From positions 3,394 to 67,393 of the forward strand of contig CAZGTQ010000267.1 of NCBI GenBank assembly GCA_964528575.1: a stretch of 64,000 bases of DNA, read 5' to 3'. Of this stretch, positions 61,815-64,000 are shown piece after piece; position 1 is the first letter of the stretch, and each line of letters begins with the position of its first letter. The notes under the pieces are model-generated. The model made no database searches, was not told the DNA's origin, and was given only the letters and a program-made list of their open reading frames with translations. The DNA is from CAZGTQ01 sp964528575 (GTDB lineage: Bacteria; Planctomycetota; UBA1135; GCA-002686595). A program made the position numbers and the translations under genes.

Positions 61815-62800
61815 CGGCCCCGCGGCGCGCGGGCGGACTGGCCGCCGCCGCCGCCGCCCCCGCCGCTCCTGACCCGCGCCGCGCCCCACCTGCGCGCATG
61901 CCGCTCGACCCGCGGCCGGCCAAGTTCCCCGCCAGCTCGAGCAAGCCCGGGTCCGCACGACGCTCGGGCGACAGCCCGGCAGCGACAGGGACGCGCCGCC
62001 GAAGACGCCCCACGTGACTCGCCCTGTTGCGTGAGCCGTGAGTCGCGGCGTGAGTCGTGAGTCGCGGCGTGAGCCTTGCGTCGCTGCGTGAGCCGGGCGC
62101 CGCGGCGTGAGCCGGGCGCCGCGGCGTGAGCCGGGCGCCGCGGCGTGAGCCGTGCGTCGCTGCGTGAGCCGTGCGTCGCTGCGTGAGCCGCGGGTCGCTG
62201 CGTGAGCCGCGGGTCGCTGCGTGAGCCGCGGGTCAGCTTCGTGAGTCCGCCCCCGCTCACATGCGAGCGGTCGCGCACGACCAGGAGGCCTGCCGGCAGT
62301 GCCGAGGACCCGCCGGCGTGCCCGCCGTCACCGGCACTGTGGACCGCTGGCGACGCGGGGTCTCCTGCGCGGGCTCGGGGGGGGTCGGGTCTCGCTGAGC
62401 AGGTGGGTCAGGTTCGGTGTAGCGCTTCCATGCTCCGCGGAGCCCGGCGTCCAGCCGCGCAGTCGAGCCGTCCCGTGCGGCGATGCGAGCCGGCGTGATC
62501 GAGACCAGGCGAAGCCGCGTGTGCGAGCGGGTCGGCCAGATCGCCTTGCCGCACACTGCGAGTCGGGTGGAGCGACCTCCGGGGCGACGCGCGTGGTCAC
62601 GCAGCACGGCGGCCGTTGCGCATGCGAAGCGCCGGCCCGCAAGAGCCGCAGCGGCGGCGCCGTTCGGAGCCCCAGCGGGGCTGTCGGGGCGGGCTCCGGA
62701 GGCGCGTCGGGCGGCGCCGGGGGAACCGAATAGTTCCTTGCTCGACGCTGCGGCTCCGTGCTTACCATGTCCCCTTCCTCCCGGACCCCACACGATCCTC
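61815..62800. other. Repeat-bearing spacer between lexA and lpxA
   Basis: 986 bases without a supported gene. The first 200 are GC-rich; 62029-62237 is a 19-bp tandem array; 62238-62800 contains open frames of Arg/Ala/Pro-rich low-complexity sequence with no family features. GGAAC-CGAATA-GTTCC at 62722-62737 is a small inverted repeat 64 bases before the lpxA start and may be an operator. Confidence 0.65.
62029..62237. repeat. 19-bp tandem repeat, eleven copies
   Basis: Eleven head-to-tail copies without spacers, 209 bases. Copy types fall in blocks: copies 1-2 GCGTGAGCCGTGAGTCGCG-like, 4-6 identical GCGTGAGCCGGGCGCCGCG, 7-8 identical GCGTGAGCCGTGCGTCGCT, and 9-10 identical GCGTGAGCCGCGGGTCGCT with 11 differing at its last bases. 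The block structure suggests successive local expansions. Confidence 0.95.
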
Positions 62801-63724
62801 ATGTCCGCTGCACGGCCACGCTCCGGCGACATGCCGAACGATCCGCTCTCCCCCCACGACCACGCCGGTGACGACTCGCCCGGCCAGGTGCGCGCCGGCG
62901 TGCTCCGCCCCATGCCGGCGGGGCGTGCGGCCAAGGTGCACCCAGGCTCGTTCGTGGATCCCAAGGCGGAGCTCGGTCCCGGAGTCGAGATCGGTCCCGG
63001 CGCGGTCGTCGGTCCGGACGTCAAGCTGGCCGCCGGCGTGCGCGTCGGAGCGCACGCGATCCTCACTGGCGACCTCGAGGTCGGCGAGGCGACGCGCATC
63101 TTTCCGCACGCGGTCGTCGGCGAGGAACCGCAGGATCGCTCGTTCAGCGGGGAGCACAGCGCCGTTCGCATCGGCCCGCGCTGCAAGATCCGCGAGGGCG
63201 TGACGGTCCACCGCGGCACGGGCCTGGGAACCACGACGGAGGTCGGTGCCGACGTCTTGCTGATGGCGAACTGCCACGTCGGCCACAACTGCCGGATCGG
63301 CAACGACGTGATCCTCGGTAGCGGCGTGCTGCTCGCAGGCCACGTGCAGATCCACGACCAGGCGGTCGTTTCCGGCAACGTCGTCGTCCACCAGTTCACC
63401 CGCATCGGCCGCATGGCGATGATCGGCGGCGCCTCTCGCGTCGCCCGCGACGTGCCGCCGTTCACGATGCTGGTGGGCAACTCGCGCATCCGCGGCCTCA
63501 ACAGCGTCGGCATCGTCCGCAAGCGCATCCCGCGGGAGGCGCAGATCGAGCTCCGCCGCGCCTATCGCGTGCTGTACCGCTCGGGCTACACCTTGCGAGA
63601 AGCCCTCCACGAGCTCGCCCGCATCGCGACGACTGCGGAGGCCCTGGAGCTCCTCGACTTCCTCTCACGGCCGTCCCACCGTGGGATCTGCTCGTCGGCT
63701 CGCTCCTCGAGCGACAACGACTGA
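62801..63724 (+). CDS. lpxA: Acyl-ACP--UDP-N-acetylglucosamine O-acyltransferase
   Basis: 307 residues from the ATG at 62801; the ATG at 62831 is an alternative. A 40-residue hydrophilic N-terminus precedes the left-handed beta-helix hexapeptides (VHPGSFVDPKAELGPGVEIG, PGAVVGPDVKLAAGVRVGA). NCHVGHNCRIGNDVILGSGV followed by LLAGHVQIHDQAVVSGNVVV carries the catalytic histidine (H162, aligned with H125 of E. coli LpxA). The C-terminal helical domain (GIVRKRIPREAQIELRRAYR) is complete. First step of lipid A synthesis; other lpx genes are not here. E. coli LpxA is 262 residues. Confidence 0.92.
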   Translation: MSAARPRSGDMPNDPLSPHDHAGDDSPGQVRAGVLRPMPAGRAAKVHPGSFVDPKAELGPGVEIGPGAVVGPDVKLAAGVRVGAHAILTGDLEVGEATRIFPHAVVGEEPQDRSFSGEHSAVRIGPRCKIREGVTVHRGTGLGTTTEVGADVLLMANCHVGHNCRIGNDVILGSGVLLAGHVQIHDQAVVSGNVVVHQFTRIGRMAMIGGASRVARDVPPFTMLVGNSRIRGLNSVGIVRKRIPREAQIELRRAYRVLYRSGYTLREALHELARIATTAEALELLDFLSRPSHRGICSSARSSSDND

Positions 63725-64000
63725 CCACCTACGGGCTGTTTCGCCCGGCTCCGCCCCCCCCGACGCCTCCGAGCTCCGGAACGACCGCCGGCCGCTGCGC
63801 GCCACGGCGCCCCTGTCCGCAGGGCTCGGAAAGGCAAGGCGCCCCGCTCCGAGTTGGAACCGTCCCCCCGGAACGGCCTCGTCGCGCGACCCCGATCCCC
63901 CGCGGCCCGAGGCCCGACCCATTTCGAGTGGGCGTGCGCGCCTTAGCACGCGCGAGCGAACGTCGGCCAGCGGCCCCTCGGCGCCGAAACACCGCGGCCC
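63725..64000. other. Right end of the window, no gene seen
   Basis: 276 bases of GC-rich sequence with C- and G-runs. I see no gene, RNA or repeat that I could support. Confidence 0.6.

Noticed and set aside
62029..62237. CRISPR array
   Set aside because: The 19-bp units are directly adjacent with no unique spacers, and no cas gene lies in the window.

Overview
The window is about 70% G+C and reads as one chromosome segment of a diderm bacterium. I infer a member of the Planctomycetota. The reasons are an exported protein with a dockerin-like C-terminus, a multi-helix SecE, lpxA and an Mla-type lipid transporter (an outer membrane), weak or absent Shine-Dalgarno sequences before several highly expressed genes, and a Tsr3/DTW-like protein inside the str cluster. 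The phylum is an inference, not something read directly from the sequence.

Layout. Bases 1-5400 hold the end of a carbamoyltransferase gene, dnaE, and two small minus-strand genes (a membrane-anchored protein and a dockerin-like exported protein). From 38346 down to 5646 runs a nearly unbroken 33-kb minus-strand supercluster of gene expression genes: tRNA-Thr(TGT), tRNA-Tyr(GTA), tRNA-Gly(TCC), tRNA-Thr(GGT), tuf, rpmG, secE, nusG, rplK, rplA, rplJ, rplL, rpoB, rpoC, rpsL, rpsG, a Tsr3/DTW-like gene, an unusual EF-G, rpsJ, then the S10, spc and alpha clusters down to rpoA and rplQ. It ends at a strong GC hairpin. The tRNA-tuf order is the same as thrU-tyrU-glyT-thrT-tufB of Escherichia coli. 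rpmD (L30) is missing from its usual place.

Upstream of the tRNAs lie aroC and mutS2 on the same strand. From 41.9 kb the genes are mixed: a cystathionine gamma-synthase-family enzyme, an HU-like DNA-binding protein with a proline-rich tail, dtd, two lipoproteins, trpS, a lipoprotein built of repeated W-P-F motifs, mlaE-mlaF-mlaD, riboflavin synthase, trmD-rplS-secDF, a LysM protein, hflX and nadB, lexA with a matching operator, and lpxA.

The most noteworthy signals are: (1) short tandem duplications (10-28 bp units) that sit on or next to the 3' ends of many genes and often include the last codons and stop codon (rpsG, tuf, tRNA-Tyr, the HU-like gene, trpS, mlaD/ribE, hflX), plus an 11-copy 19-bp array after lexA; (2) an EF-G at the normal str position that lacks the G4 lysine and the domain IV tip histidine; (3) a Tsr3/DTW-family gene between rpsG and this EF-G; (4) a GTTC-N7-GTTC operator overlapping a promoter ahead of lexA; (5) natural residue changes at the streptomycin site of S12 and the rifampicin pocket of RpoB.
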